Source: Gonatopus flavifemur
Lineage: Eukaryota; Arthropoda; Insecta; Hymenoptera; Dryinidae
NCBI GenBank assembly: GCA_018340375.1
Contig: JAFFJZ010000003.1
Coordinates: forward strand, 22,258,001-22,322,000
DNA length: 64,000 nucleotides
Reading direction: 5' to 3'
Shown: piece by piece, positions 1 to 12,810 of the stretch
Layout: every line of letters starts with the position of its first letter
How positions within the stretch are numbered: position 1 is the first letter of the stretch
The notes under the pieces: generated by a model
Databases searched by the model: none
Told to the model about the DNA's origin: nothing
Seen by the model: the letters and a program-made list of their open reading frames with translations, nothing else
Made by a program: the position numbers and the translations under genes

Positions 1-997
1 TACCGAATGATTGGGGAATCAGCTTGACGAATATCATTGATGTTAGAAAATGAACGGCGAATTGCGGAATTATTACTTTCATTCAACGTTTGATTCGTCA
101 ATATCGAATTGAATCGTGACCATTTGACATGAAATAGAAAAAGATAAACGTCGAATTCTCTAATATTCGAATAACTGAAAACTAGCTATGGAAGCTAGTC
201 TCCAATTATAACGAATAATGTTTGAACTGTAACAGCAAGAAATGTAACTACCACAACATAGAATTGTGCTGCGATAGCTACACGAATTCTCGCTGTTGTT
301 GTTGATAAATAGTTTTCACCGCAATTATTCCAGAAATAGCAGCGAAAAAAGTGAGTCACTGTTATAGTGGATTCATTTTTCACCCTGATGAGTATTTGTT
401 TTCCTCTGACATATCCGTTTATTCCCCGATGAACCCTAAATGTATCGATCCAACTTTCGTTCGGATTTCCATGCGGCCACACGTGGCAAGGTCATCACCC
501 TCGAAGAACTCAAAGAAAATCAGCCCGCTTTCAGAAGATATGATAATATCGTATATTGTAATAGTCTGTCACTTATTTACCTTCTCCCTTTTATCGAAAT
601 GAAAATTTATGATGTCACTTGAAGAGGAAGTTTTGGGGTCGCTGGTCGTGATGTATGTCAATCATTTCTTCGAGAAATCGATATTTGTACACGCTATATT
701 TCGAGAAGGTTAGAGATAATCCTCATATTGGAAATAATTGGATGAGTGGAAAAGTAACACATCATCGCCACGAGACAGATTCTTAGCAAAGCTGAGAGAA
801 AAAGTTAAATGAAATGTTAACATCAGTTTTTCTCATCCAGGACTCAACCCATGTAATACACAGAAAGAAAACGAAGAGAAATAGATTGTTGGGGTATTCC
901 GGTTAAAAAAATGTTTGAAAACTCGTAAAAATGCTGACTGCGGCAACTGAGACGTTAGTTTTTATGACAAATCATACTATTTTCATACACTTGGAGG
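1..997. other. AT-rich stretch, nothing recognised
   Basis: Only short open frames overlap on both strands. None has recognisable protein motifs, and I see no repeat or RNA signature. Confidence 0.5.
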
Positions 998-1005
998 AAT
1001 ATTTA

Positions 1006-1189
1006 GTTGAATAGTCGCCATAAAATATTCAATTGATTTGAATAAACTTTCATTGACTCAATTAAATAACTGTTTCCATTGATGAAATATTTCATAGCAT
1101 ATTAAATATTTGTTTGATTGAATAAATATTTAATCGAGTCAATGAAAGTTTATTCAAATCAATTGAGTATTTCATGGCGACTATTCAAC
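1006..1189. mobile_element. Foldback/MITE-like element, TA-flanked
   Basis: The two halves are inverted copies of each other. The left arm begins GTTGAATAGTCGCCAT and its reverse complement closes the right arm. About 60 bases pair per arm with only a few mismatches, around a short AT-rich centre. A TA dinucleotide lies directly outside both ends (1004-1005 and 1190-1191), as expected of a TA target-site duplication. There is no coding capacity, so it would be a non-autonomous DNA transposon. The family is not recognised. Confidence 0.75.
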
Positions 1190-1327
1190 TACATATTTCA
1201 TTGCTCCCGGCAATTTTTTCTCTTAGTTTATTGGCAAGAAAACATAAATCTACCAATACTTTTCCTTGCTTCTTGAGCAATTTTGTTTTTTCCCCTTTGT
1301 AACAGTGGTTTGATTGAATGTAAGATA

Positions 1328-1521
1328 CCCAGATAGCAATTTAATCCTGTTGCCATGTTGTCAGTCAAGCTTGTTAGAAGGTTAACATAAGCTTCCTAGT
1401 TGGTTCACGACGAAGGTACAAGCTTACAAAACCATTGCAGCAGAGTTGTAGCAACCTTGCACTCACAAGGTTGTCAATGACAAGTTTGACAAGTTTATGA
1501 TCAGTTCACATGTTATTTGAG
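1328..1521 (+). mobile_element. CCCAGATA-type repeat, copy 1 (CAAGCTTG/ACAAGTTTG words)
   Basis: Starts CCCAGATAGCAATTT and is flanked by TA at 1326-1327 and 1522-1523. The interior is built of short related words such as CAAGCTTGT, GACAAGTTTGACAAG and TTGTAGCAACCTTG. Two further copies of the same element occur at 14069 (same orientation) and 22733 (reverse). They share the order GATAGCAATTT, then GTTGTAGCAAC, then TTGTCAATRACAAG, then CACATGTTAT. It is non-coding. Confidence 0.7.
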
Positions 1522-1522
1522 T

Positions 1523-2740
1523 AAACCACAACAATGAGATTTCATGTTGCTAGATGCCATTTATTGAAACAAGAAATCTTCGCTGACTCAACTGATATAG
1601 CTATTGAACTAACCGTAAGTGTGGATTATTTGCAAAGACAGCTGAATTTCAAGGAGAAACCAGCGTACCATCTAAGCCAATTTTTCGGAATAAATTCTTA
1701 AAAAACGATACGTTTACATGTATTTCCCCCCTTCAAAACTGACAATCTTTTTACTCGGTTTTGTCTGGAATTATCAAATTGTAGCATCCTGTTGATATCT
1801 GGCAGGACTATTCTTGTCAGTTGCCTTGGAAGGAGATTCGATTAGTTCCAGATGGGAACTGGAATGATAATGAAGCACATCCCACAAGTAAGGATAATCT
1901 ATAATATAAACTTTTCTTTGTGCGTAGTTTCCTCCATGTGGCCAGATACAAAGACCCAGCCTGTCTCATTTTGTGACACGAGTGTGCTCTTATACTGACA
2001 ATGAATATTACAATGGAGCTTCTTCAAACAATATAACTACACCGCTCTAGCGCCTGTGTATGCAACCACATTGGTTTTTGGAATATTTGTACTTGAATTA
2101 TTATTGATATTATTGCGTATCAATTCATGTTTACTGTGGCATACCCATGATATAATTATATTCAACTGAAGATGCTTATATTCCACATATATAAGCGTGT
2201 ACCATATATATATATATATATATTATACAATGTCATTTTCTAATGGCATTCAAGATATTCAAAGAACGTCCCTGTTATTATCTACAAGGCGGAAAAACTC
2301 CATGTTCTCATATTTTTGTCCGTGAAATTTCAAGAATTTTATTTGAATTGTTTCCGAAACTTCTGATCAAACACATTTTTGAGGACTAAACACAATCATT
2401 TGACTAATTATAGAGTGAATAATTCCATTCCGTCGAGAAAATTGATGTTTCAATATTGAGCCAAATATCAGTTTCGGGAGCCAATTTTTTAGATATCAAA
2501 AGTATTCTGTCCGATGTAATAGCAACCAATGTACTTGTCCAAGCAAGAATATTATAGTCCAAATTGTTTCGGTATCCAAACACGATTCACTAAAATTAGG
2601 CAGTCATGGATACGAATATTTGAGTTGTCGCTGCGAAAGAAACGAGGTAACAAAGTGAATAACTGCCACAGTAAATTTATTGTTTCCCGAGTTTCGGATT
2701 CGTATTCTGCAGTCTTCGGCGATGAATTAAAAAAAAAAAA
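1523..2740. other. No gene seen; contains an (AT)n tract
   Basis: AT-rich DNA without a recognisable gene. An alternating AT microsatellite lies at 2204-2223. Confidence 0.5.
2204..2223. repeat. (AT)n microsatellite
   Basis: About ten uninterrupted AT units. Confidence 0.9.
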
Positions 2741-2759
2741 CATCGCTCTACGATGTGGA

Positions 2760-2831
2760 AAACACTTGGGTCAAACTGACCCAGTGTATCCCATGTGTGG
2801 AGAGACTACAAGTGTATCCCCAGAGGGTTAA
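2760..2831. mobile_element. Possible piggyBac-type terminus with TTAA
   Basis: The block ends in CCCCAGAGGGTTAA. Read from the other strand it starts TTAACCCTCTGGGG, which resembles piggyBac-superfamily ends (TTAA target followed by CCY). Just inside lies an inverted pair, CACTTGGGTC / GACCCAGTG. No opposite end and no transposase were found, so this is a solo or decayed terminus at best. Confidence 0.3.
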
Positions 2832-5800
2832 ATAATGGGATAATTGGATACTGAATTTGATGAACACCTGTATAATGTTTCAACGAAATCTCATTCAATT
2901 TTATTTCACAAAACTTTTTCACAGAGTTGTGATTCCAATGGAGTTTTTGAAACGTTCACAAAACGCAGAAACTCAAACGTATTTGAACTTTCTATGAAGG
3001 CTTATCGTACTTTTTACCAGGGAGAATGAATTGACATAAATCACACTGTCTGGATATTTTTCGTACTTTGATCAACATTTTTCTCACGCTGAAACGGTGA
3101 ACGTTATTATTTTTACCAGGGATTAACTCTGAGGAGGTCAACCACTTTTCAACTGCCATGATTAAATTTTTGCTGCTGCAATAACACTTTGAATTTCATC
3201 AACAAAAATTTGGTTGGTGTTGCTAAGAAAATGGCTGTTCTGTGAGAGAGAAGATATTTACATGCAATGACTAAACATGAGCGAAAGTAGCTACACATTC
3301 TTTCCCGTGTGCTCACGCGAAAAAAAGGAGTAGCTTCCAATGGTGGAAAATTGAGGATAATAATTTGGATTCTGGATCTCTTGAGATCTTTTGAACATTA
3401 CTCAGAATAATGCAGCATTTCTGACACTATTGAAATCTGAAAGATAAATTCCAGAGGTAGAATAATTTAGAAAAATGTTTAAAGGGGTCTTTGTTTAATA
3501 ATTTCATCTACAAACAAACAACCCACACAATGCAAATGAAAGGAGGAAAAACTTTTGCTTGAAATTTGTATGGAATATGATGATATTTTGCATCCTCCGA
3601 GAATTCAAAATTCTACATATCAAATCACCTATATTGGAGCATCCTTTTTAAATTTTCAAAAACTTACTTCAAATTTGATTTCAGGCATCTTAAAATTTAT
3701 CTGAAGTCACAATTGACAACTGCCACACTTTTTCGGTCTCTGACGAAGATCAAAATGTGATTCATCTTCTCTTATTATTTGGAGGCTATCTTCTCAAAAT
3801 AAGATCAAATGAGTGGATATTGTCCTGGTAATAAAGGTGTAGAATTCTCACCTTTGAATGACTCGTTTTATACCATAATGTTATGAAAGAATACCTGAAA
3901 AAGAGCGATTCTAGAAAAAGTCTGACATGGATTCACCGATCTTGTACCTGTTTTCTTGAAATATTATGAAATTGGAATGTAAAATTCCAACAAATTCAAT
4001 GATTAGAAGATTAATTGGAATTGACCAATCAAAAGTTTATCTGGGTATTACAACCATATAATATTCAATTATATTCTAAAATACAATGAAAGATACCAAG
4101 GAATAACTTCTATCAAATAACGAACATTAAAAAAGAATTGGACTGTCTTATTTTGTTTTGAGTTATTTTATTTACAATTAATTGAAGTCATTATAAAGCT
4201 ATACAAAATTGTGTGAAATGATACAAGAATCGCACGAATCAAAACATGATTCGAGTTAGATGATGAAACAACTATAATCGCTCAATAATGAAAAATAAAT
4301 ATTAATTATTTTCACCTCATCTCAATATCTTAGTCTTCTTCAATTGATGAATTCTCTTCTAAAATTTGTAAATATGCTCAAATGAATCATATCTACAATA
4401 ATATTATCACAGGAGGAATGCAAAAATATCATTGATTACTCTCAGAAACTCTACTAATTTCATCTATGTATAATTTAATAGCATCAGTACAAACTTGTAA
4501 AATTCCTATAAATACAACTTTATTGAGTCCTTCTCGGTGCCAAATATATCTTGAAACCTTACGTTTTCATTGAGTAATCAAAACCTGACCTACTGGAATT
4601 GAAGTTATATTCAGAATAAATGTCATTATAACCACTTCATCATATATTCATTCTATTATTAATTGAAGATAATCTTAATAAAGAAAGAAATTATTATTAA
4701 TATTATCGCTTTCATTTTGAAAATGATATATTCAGCTATTCTACTTAGAATTAGGTGAATTTAACATCAATAAAATATGTCAATTGGATTGGAAAATTTT
4801 ATTGAATGAGTTTTATCATCAAACTTATAAAAATTGTGAAATTGAAAATATATACAATTCTGTGCGGTTTTCTCATCTTTTATACATATTCAAGTATTTT
4901 TCATTCAAGCTGAAATCTTCCGATTAAAAAACACATGATGATGCTATTTTTGTCCTATCTACCTTTCAATATTATTCATTGTAAGAATGAATCCTTTTTT
5001 TGTGCAACACAAAAATACACGTTTTTGACGAACAGGTGAATAATACTATTGATGTTTGCCTAATCAATAAATTCACAGAGGAAAATTCATTTTCAATTCA
5101 ATTTGATTACCCGTATTATCTTCACTCATTGATCATTTTGATTGATATCATTATTTTCATAAAACATTAGACTCAAATTTGAAAATTTGAAAAAATGAAT
5201 TGAAGTCATTACATTTTTATGAAAAACTTTATTTCAATTCTATTTTAATTAACAATTAGAAAGTTAAAATATTAAAGGTGTTTCAAAGATTAGAAAGTGT
5301 TTCCCTGGAATACAAAACATTCATACTTGAATTTTTAGAATTAAAATATCAATTTTCCAAATTGAATTCATTTATTAACAAAATTGAGATACCAAAAAGT
5401 TTGGCTTACAATTCACTGTAAAAATTATGAATTTCTGACAATTTTCCTCCAATAATTACATTGCAGGGCTAGAGTTTGATATTACTTGTCGAAGAGAAGT
5501 TAAATCTCTGAACTTTCATAACTCAACGAAAAAACAGAACACAAAAAAGATAAAAGAACTAATTTGAAAGAAGAAGTGTATCATCCATAACCTATGTCGA
5601 GATTTTCTTTCCATTCAAATTTTCTAATGAGTGGTATAGAATCACAGTGAATTGTTTTTTTTCAATTCTTTTCTTTCCTTTGATTTAAACTACTCTTACT
5701 TAACAAAAAATCGCCACATGGAGGAACAATAACCAACGTTGTATGAATTTCAGCTTTGGATTTTGTTCTGAGTTTCCAATCAAAGATTTTTTCTCACTGA

Positions 5801-6860
5801 GTTATGGTAGTTTTGCGAAAAAAGTTGATTTTCCATTATGTTTCATCATTTCCCTATTTTTGCACTCATGCTTGCTTATATAATACTTATATAATAATAT
5901 CACTACCATTTCAACTATCATAATCCAATTACAACAAATTGTGGATATGATTTATAATATAATTCTCAAAAAACTTTCAAATATTCCCCCTTCATTACGG
6001 CTTATACCATTAATTTTAACGAAATTGACAAACAATAAGTAAATACTTTATACTATACTCAAATTAAAATATCCATTAATCTTACTTTTATATCCATTCT
6101 CACAAAATTATTTTAATTTCAATTCATCAATTAAATTTTGTTCATGAACTGAAATTCGATTCAAATCCAATTTCACTATCATTTTTCGAAATTATTTCCA
6201 AAAGTTTCTTCATTCGAACGACCCCACACTACATTATGAGACAAATTGAAAAGTTTGAAGCACCACAAACATTTTAAATTCCAGTCATATCTTTATTCAA
6301 TAGACATTCGAATGAATTCAATAAGGATAATCAGATATCTAATCCTATTTCGAATTTTGTTTCCTTTTTCAGATAAAAATGAATTGAATAACTTTTGTAA
6401 TTTGAAATCAATTGTTTCCCTACGTTTTGGGATGTCTGGGGCATATTGATGGTGTCTTGTGCATTCTTTCCTGGATACTTGAGTTTTTTAACTGTTATAA
6501 AAATGATTAAATTTCGAACATCTCTTCCTACATTTGAGAATTACTTGAAAAAATATGGGACTTACTGAAATTCATTGACTAAAGAATCCTGCGATTTTAA
6601 TTACATTCTTTTCCTCCGTGTAAAATCAATAAAAATGCAAAAATAAAATTGTTTCCAAAGAAGGTGGATTTTCATTCTCGACTGCATTCACCTTGTTTTA
6701 TAGTAATCTGATTGCTTCAAAAATTGACTGGGGAAACAGTAAATTCCACATTATCAGCAAAACAAAATAAATATCAGAGCAAGATTTTTGACTTGCTAAT
6801 CAGTTAATTACAATAACCCCACTGAATGAGATATTTAAATTTCTATCATCCAAGATTCTA
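2832..6860. other. Long AT-rich stretch without a recognised feature
   Basis: Very AT-rich, with many AATT-containing words and no open frame that looks coding. It could be intron or intergenic DNA. I see no foldback element here, unlike most of the rest of the window. Confidence 0.5.
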
Positions 6861-6862
6861 TT

Positions 6863-7662
6863 CACGTGCCAAGAACGTATTATAATTCAATGATAACATA
6901 CATTGTATTCATACATACATTTCCGAAAATCCACGAACCTCAATTAATCGAAATCAAAATCCACACGTGTCGTAATCATGAAAATGAGAATCGAAAACTT
7001 ATTTGTTTATGAATAACGAAGAACAAGGATTTGAATTTAGAAACGTGTAGGTAAACAAACTTGAAAAAATGTCATGAATGTATGTACACATATGCAAATG
7101 AAATATAATAAAAAAAATATTCTATCGATTCCTAGAAATATTTTCAAACTGTGCAGGAGGCTTCTCTTCAACGAATAACCTTCAACAAGACTAACCGGCT
7201 GGTTGGGGCGCAGTTAGTAGTCACATCCACCCTCCTATCACTTTATGCAAACATATTCGTGATAACAAAAAAGAAGGGTCGAGGGTTGTTGCGTGGAGGA
7301 TACACGTGTTTTTTTTTTCTTCAAAACGAATATTACATATTCTAAAATAGAGTAAAAACTCGAGATATAAAATCATTTTTATATTTGTGTGTGCATAACT
7401 GTATGTCATGAAGCATGTGTATATTGTATTGTACGTTCAGTTTGTACAACACAAAAATAATCGCCATTATTATCATAATTGATTCGATGAGGAGAGTTTG
7501 TATAAACATTCTAATATAGTTCCAACTCATTCTTATTACATACACGTGCCAAGGAACGATGATGTTATATTATTCACCCTGTTGTCTTCAAAAACACTAA
7601 TCATCGTCCATGGATATGATTATTTCGGGTAAACGTATATACATGGTGATTAAAAACACGTG
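6863..7662. promoter_or_regulatory. Cluster of five CACGTG E-boxes
   Basis: CACGTG occurs at 6863, 6964, 7303, 7543 and 7657. Two sites extend to the same longer motif, CACGTGCCAAG followed by AAC or GAAC (6863 and 7543). The third, at 7657, is followed by GGCTTGATAAAGGAAC. A GTAAACAAAC forkhead-like site lies near 7050. CACGTG is bound by bHLH and bHLH-PAS factors. The density is far above that of the rest of the window, so a cis-regulatory module is possible. This is an inference from motif density only. Confidence 0.35.
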
Positions 7663-7911
7663 GCTTGATAAAGGAACAATAGTGAATTCTTTTATCCATG
7701 GACATAGGTGGTTTTCACACACCACTTATTTCTGTTATTTGATTTTTCGATATTTTATATTGCTTTTTGCATCAATTCAATAACATTTATCAACACTCAC
7801 AGATTTTCATATACATTTTTCTACATAAAAAAAATTTCTGAAATAATTTAAACTTCGCATTGACGCCGCCGAAATTTGGAATGTATACTTCTCTACCAAG
7901 TTGACTCCATA

Positions 7912-8138
7912 CACTGAGAAAAAGAGTGTAATTGAATATTCGACAGCTAAGAAATTTGGTTTGAATTAAACTTTAGTTGGACCAAATGAATTTCATTTGT
8001 CCCAGCTGAATTCTTTATTTACCTTCAACAGATTGTTTCATTCATATTTCAGACAACTAGACTTTCAATTACGCCGGCTAAAATTTAGCTGGGAAAACTA
8101 GATTTTAGTTGCCACAGCGAGGTACCTTTCTGTCAGTG
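7912..8138. mobile_element. CACTGAGAAAAA foldback element with CAGCTAAAATT words
   Basis: Begins CACTGAGAAAAAGAGTG and ends CTTTCTGTCAGTG, with TA on both outer sides (7910-7911 and 8139-8140). The interior repeats words related to CAGCTAAAATTTAGCTG and TTCATTTG. It is non-coding. A similar vocabulary reappears in the elements at 14274 and 41820. Confidence 0.65.
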
Positions 8139-8782
8139 TAAATCTAAAAGTACATAACCTGGTGAAAACTACCCCTTAAATCCTATTATATACCCAAAAA
8201 AGTGATGAAAAATGATGAGAAATAGTAGGGAATAATAAGCACACCTTATTTTCACTTGTTTCCTATTGCTTTTTTGTTTTATGATAGGATTCAACAGGGT
8301 TTCTTCGTTAGAGCAGCAAATATTTCGCATTTATATATGTATATACAGGGGATAACAGAAAATTCAGATTCTTGAAGCGATAGATGGCTGAAGATGAACG
8401 AATAAATTTTTGACGTATGAACGTTATTAATTCGTTGTTTGAATTCAAATACCCCGAGAACTACCTGAAATACACCATGCAATTCTGTATTTTCGGGGAA
8501 AAATGATTGAATCTGATCGGATTCAATATGATCCAAATTGGAGCTCCTTGGATCCAATTGGATCTGGTCAGATCCGATTAGATCCACCACTCGATCCGAT
8601 TCGGATAGATCTGATGGGACATGGACTTAGTACGACAAATATTCATTTCTTGGTATGAATGGATCTCACTAGATCCGCTCAGATCCAACAGGATCCCATC
8701 GGATCTGACATCAGACTCATTACATCTGGTCAGATCTGACAAGACCTGGATTTAGTTCCACTAATATTCATCTCTTCGTATG

Positions 8783-8935
8783 AATAGATCCGACCCCTGG
8801 TGAAAATCTAAGAGTGAAGGGAGCGGATATTGAAACTAATGAAGTGTGAACATGTTCCACTTCTACATTACGCCCAGATGATTCTCAGCTTATGCTTTCG
8901 TCGCGCTGCAACGCTTCATTTTCATTAGGGACCAG
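8783..8935. repeat. CCTGGTGAAAATCT-type repeat, copy 1
   Basis: The block starts CCTGGTGAAAATCT and runs through GAGCGGATATTGAAAC to GTCGCGCTGCAACGCTTCATT. The reverse complement of about 42700-42905 has the same order: CCCTGGTGAAAATCTGAAAG, then TGGATATTGAAAC, then GTCGTCGCGCGTCAACGC. It is a dispersed repeat inserted inside the GATCC-word element. Confidence 0.55.
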
Positions 8936-9003
8936 ATCTGATGGGATATGAAACTTACCATATATATTCAGATTGGAAATTTAGTCACATCTGATTATAT
9001 ATG

Positions 9004-9085
9004 ATATTTTGTGTATTTTTGATACATAAGTAAGGATAAGCTTATATGTTCATCCTCGCTCATGTATGGAAAATACACAAAATAT
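9004..9085. repeat. Short hairpin repeat
   Basis: ATATTTTGTGTATTTTTGAT and its near reverse complement face each other across a short loop. About 33 bases pair per arm with a few mismatches. Confidence 0.65.
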
Positions 9086-9129
9086 AATGTACAATAATCG
9101 CACAGGGCCAAATTTCGGATCTGATCGTA

Positions 9130-9344
9130 CATGGAGAAAATCCTACAATACTGACAAGTGAGTGCTGTAGTCCACAAGACTAGTTCGTGTTATCAAACAA
9201 TAATACGCAAACAATCCCGGTTACTGTAGTGAATACGAATCAGTCGTGTCCTTACAGTAACCGGGATTGTTTGCGTGTTATTGCTTTATAACACGAACTA
9301 GTCGTGTAGACAACAGCACACAGTATTGTAGGATTTTCTTCGTG
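9130..9344. mobile_element. CATGGAGAAAATCC foldback nested in GATCC element, copy 1
   Basis: Long inverted repeat with arms of about 90 bases. The outer ends are CATGGAGAAAATCCTAC and its complement ending GATTTTCTTCGTG, and the inner stems are AACAATCCCGGTTACTGTA. TA flanks both ends (9128-9129 and 9345-9346). Removing it rejoins GATCTGATCGTA with TATGATCAGGTC, restoring the surrounding palindromic word. A related element is at 35171-35375. Confidence 0.75.
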
Positions 9345-9954
9345 TATATGATCAGGTCTAATCTCCTTTCCCGGTTTTAGCATGTTTTGGCCATGATTTT
9401 CCCCCCGGAATGCTCGCATCCGATAGGATCCGATCAGATCCAATCGGATCCAGGCAAAATACGGATCCGGTCAGATGAAAAAATTTAGATCCGATTGGAT
9501 AAGACCGGATCCAATCATTTTTTTTCTCGAGTTATCTACCATCAAATTATATATTTTCATAAAATTTTTCATAAAAGCTTCCACTCTTATTAAATTTGAA
9601 GTCACAGGTACTTGGAAATTTTATGACTCCCACCAATCTGAATACAAAAAGTAGAAAATTTGGGAACCAATTTGAGCAAAATGCAGCAACAAAACATTGG
9701 GAAGTATCTTAGGCTCCAAACTTTCCGACTGACCACATGGTCCAGAAGAACTTCCCCAGTCAAAAACATTCTAACTCTTTCTCCGGGGCAAAAGAAGTGT
9801 AAACGAGACATTCTACGCAGTACCAAAGACCATTCTCGCCCCATAGACATGCTTAGAATGACTTCTCCCAGGGATGAACTTCCGCGTGGTCAAATATATT
9901 TACCTTTCGACGAATCTGTTTCGAATCCATATTGGCAAAATGTTCCAGGTGTAT

Positions 9955-10070
9955 TGCTTGAGTAACACTAAAGTGTTGAAAAGATACTGCTGAAGTACCG
10001 CGGAAGCACTACAGAAGTGGATATACATCCCAGAAGTGCTGTAAGAACATGGAAAGTACTTGTGCATCCG
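9955..10070. repeat. GAAGTGCT-word repeat block
   Basis: Repeated variants of AGAAGTGCTG, AAGTGTTGAAAAG and GAAGTACTTG occur over about 110 bases. The style resembles the other word-array repeats, but I could not define ends. Confidence 0.35.
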
Positions 10071-11509
10071 AATACAAACAAAATTCCAAATTCTCTATGA
10101 AATCAGAGATCTCCAAAAGTCTTGAAAAACAGCGACACCTGATAAAAAAATAAAATACACCTCATACCAAGCATAGACCAGTAGAACAAGATGCTTGTTT
10201 ATCAGAAAAGAGACAGTCCATATACCGAAAGACGTCAGTGTATTAAAAAGCTGAATACAATAATGCAACGTTTCAGACGACCTCAGTCTACCCATCAACA
10301 TGCACTTATAAGAACCACAATCAACGCAAGAAACTCCACAAAAAGAAATCAGAAAAAAATCAGGAGAAACATGATATCTCAAAACACTCTGTATTGAACA
10401 AGACCTCGTCTTGATCTAGCGAAAAATTCAAGGTTTCAGATCACGGAACGCTTTGAAAATTCTCAAATGTTTGAATTGTAGCCAAAATCTGAGAAAGAAT
10501 GACATTTTCTAGTTTCAAATCGGCTCAAAACTTCAAAGGAGATTTTGAGAATTTTTAGAACTGTGCTTCTGATACGAAATTGAACAGAAATTTGTTATTC
10601 GTTTTCATATATGAACTAAATTCACTCGAATTAATTTATGTTGATGAGTTCTAAAATTTCACTAACAAAAAATCAGAACAATCAGTATTATTAATGTATT
10701 CAATTATTCATATCTGATTTGAAAACATCACGTGTTGAAGAGTCTGTTTTTTTGTTATGAATTCTTGATAAAGATGCAAGAGTCCGAAATGCAGTAGGGG
10801 AGACTCGGCAGCCTTGGGCCGGCGTATGCCTTGAGGACACTTGTATTTTTTCGAAAAGTAACAATGAAAAAATTTCGAAGTTGTTACGGAAAGTAAATGA
10901 AGTGATTCGGTCAGTATCTATGCAAATTTGATTAGAAAACTAATGGATTTCCTTCTTTCCAAAATAATATATATCTCATTTCCGGAGGATAAAAGTAAAT
11001 TTTTTGTTCCAACGTTTTCTCTGTTGACAATCGTGAGGCTTCTGAAGATTGGATCGAGCAATTGGAGGAAATACTAGAAAATACATTCAATTGAATGTAA
11101 TGAGACAAATTAATTGTTGAAAATAATTTTATTCAAAAAAATATCATACATTCAGGCATAGCGTAGTCGATATTTTCTTGTGGATAATGTGTTTTTTATG
11201 TGTCAACAATGTCTTTTTTATGTGTTCTTATGGGAAATGATGGGTTTCAATGCCATATCACTAATATTTGTATGAGAATCAATCGAAACGAGCATTAATA
11301 AGGCGTAACGAATCACGTTCCTACGCCTCCAAAACTTCAGTTTCCTGCTCATTTAATTCTTAACTCTCGGAAATCACGACTTTGATCATTTCTTCACCTG
11401 TCTGAACAACTATGCAGAATAATGGTTCATCCCTTTTTCCTTCACGATGCTGACATGCATAGAAAATAGTGAACCAAAGCCCTCCCCAAGGAGGGTGTCT
11501 TGAGCCCAA
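10071..11509. other. No gene recognised
   Basis: AT-rich with scattered short frames. No repeat structure is obvious beyond single words. Confidence 0.45.
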
Positions 11510-11515
11510 TTACAT

Positions 11516-11605
11516 TTAATTTTCAATTCAAATTTATACATATGAATTTTCAATTCAAATTTATACATATGAATTTTCAATTCAAATTTATACATATGAA
11601 TTTTC
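11516..11605. repeat. 27-bp tandem repeat, three units
   Basis: A 27-base unit (core TTCAAATTTATACATATGAA) occurs three times in tandem, nearly identical. The period is a multiple of three, so it reads as a nine-residue peptide repeat in an open frame on the minus strand. I consider that coincidental. Confidence 0.9.
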
Positions 11606-12562
11606 AAAACATGTCAAGATTGAGCCAAAGAGTCATGCCTTGAGGCTACCATATGTGTTTTCGATTTTTCATTATCTACTAGGGGAAAGAATGAAGTTTG
11701 ACAACTAGGATAACGGCGGTGTAAGATCGTCAACGCTGGCACAAGCTTGGTTCAATAGCTCTGCAACAGTTGGTCGGTGCGAAACTTTTTTTCACAAAAT
11801 CAGAATATGCACTCCAAAATCAGTTATAACAGAATGCATCTTTGTATCCCTAATACAGCCACGACGATATCTCTGTTGTCAATTGAAATTGTGTCAGAAT
11901 AAAGTTTCTACGCTTGGCTGTTATATTTGGCCCAAGCCATTGTTCATCCTCAGCATCGGTGGAATCGCTAAATTTGTACATGAATATGTGTATCCATATT
12001 TTCAACGTACCTCTTTCGATGTATTCTGTGTCTTCTGTCACCAACGTCACACTTATTTTTTTCTACACGAGTTAATTCCAGCCTTGGCATTGGAATATTT
12101 AGGATACATATGTCTATTTTACACAGACACGTGCAGTCATAATCATAACGTCTTTGAAGTACAGTTTATCCCAACCTCCCAGTCCAAATCTACAATCCAC
12201 TTAGATAGACTCATTCACACGTGTCTGAGATTGTTTTCTCGATTGGACGATTTTGGTAATAACACTTCCTCGATATCTTGTAGAAACGAACATTCACTGT
12301 ATAATGTTACTTTAATTCACAGTGTCGTAATATAAATCGGAAAGATAATTAAGAGAAATCATTTTGATGATTTTAATGACAATTTGTTTTGTTAAAATAT
12401 ATGAAAAAGTTCTTTGTTTCTCCATGCATGGGGGATTCCCTATCATAATTTTTCTTTACTAGCTTTTTGAAATATTAAACTTCCAAACGGTGGAATACCT
12501 CTTCGGGATGGCAGAAAAATCCTTCATTTCTGATGGAACAGTAATTCGGAAGACGAAATCTA

Positions 12563-12810
12563 CACTGTACAAAAAATTTGTTGAATTCCAAACGAAAATG
12601 CTTGGAAATTTACAAACTTGGTTTGGAAAAATAATTTCCGAACCTTTTTTGTAAATTGCCGAACAAAAGTTTGTGAATTCTCAAAAATCTTCGTGAAATC
12701 ACAAAATTTTTCGAATGTTTACAAACTTTTGTTTGGTAATTTACAAAAAAGGTTTGTGTAAAAAACTGCCAAACTTCTTTGGCAGTTTAGGAAGTATATT
12801 TTTTACAGTG
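12563..12810. mobile_element. CACTGTACAAAAAA element with TTTGT/ACAAA words
   Basis: Ends are CACTGTACAAAAAATTTG and ATATTTTTTACAGTG, with TA on both outer sides (12561-12562 and 12811-12812). The interior is a series of imperfect palindromic words such as TTTGTGAATTCTCAAA, GTTTACAAACTTTTGTTTGG and TTGCCGAACAAA. It is non-coding and fits a TA-targeting MITE. Confidence 0.75.

Larger units (their letters stand above)
8494..9531. mobile_element. GATCC/AGATCT-word element, interrupted
   Basis: The left end reads CGGGGAAAAATGATTGAATC. The right end, reverse complemented, reads CTCGAGAAAAAAAATGATTG and continues GATCCGG, so the ends are inverted repeats. The interior consists of many variants of GATCTGATC, GGATCCAATTGGATC and CAGATCTGA. 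It is interrupted by at least three unrelated blocks: about 8783-8935 (CCTGGTGAAAATCT type), 9004-9085 (hairpin) and 9130-9344 (TA-flanked foldback). No coding capacity. Confidence 0.6.

Noticed and set aside
11883..12335. 150-codon plus-strand open frame
   Set aside because: No recognisable domain or signal, unusual Cys/His/Phe-rich composition, no splice context. About this length is expected occasionally by chance in 64 kb read in six frames.
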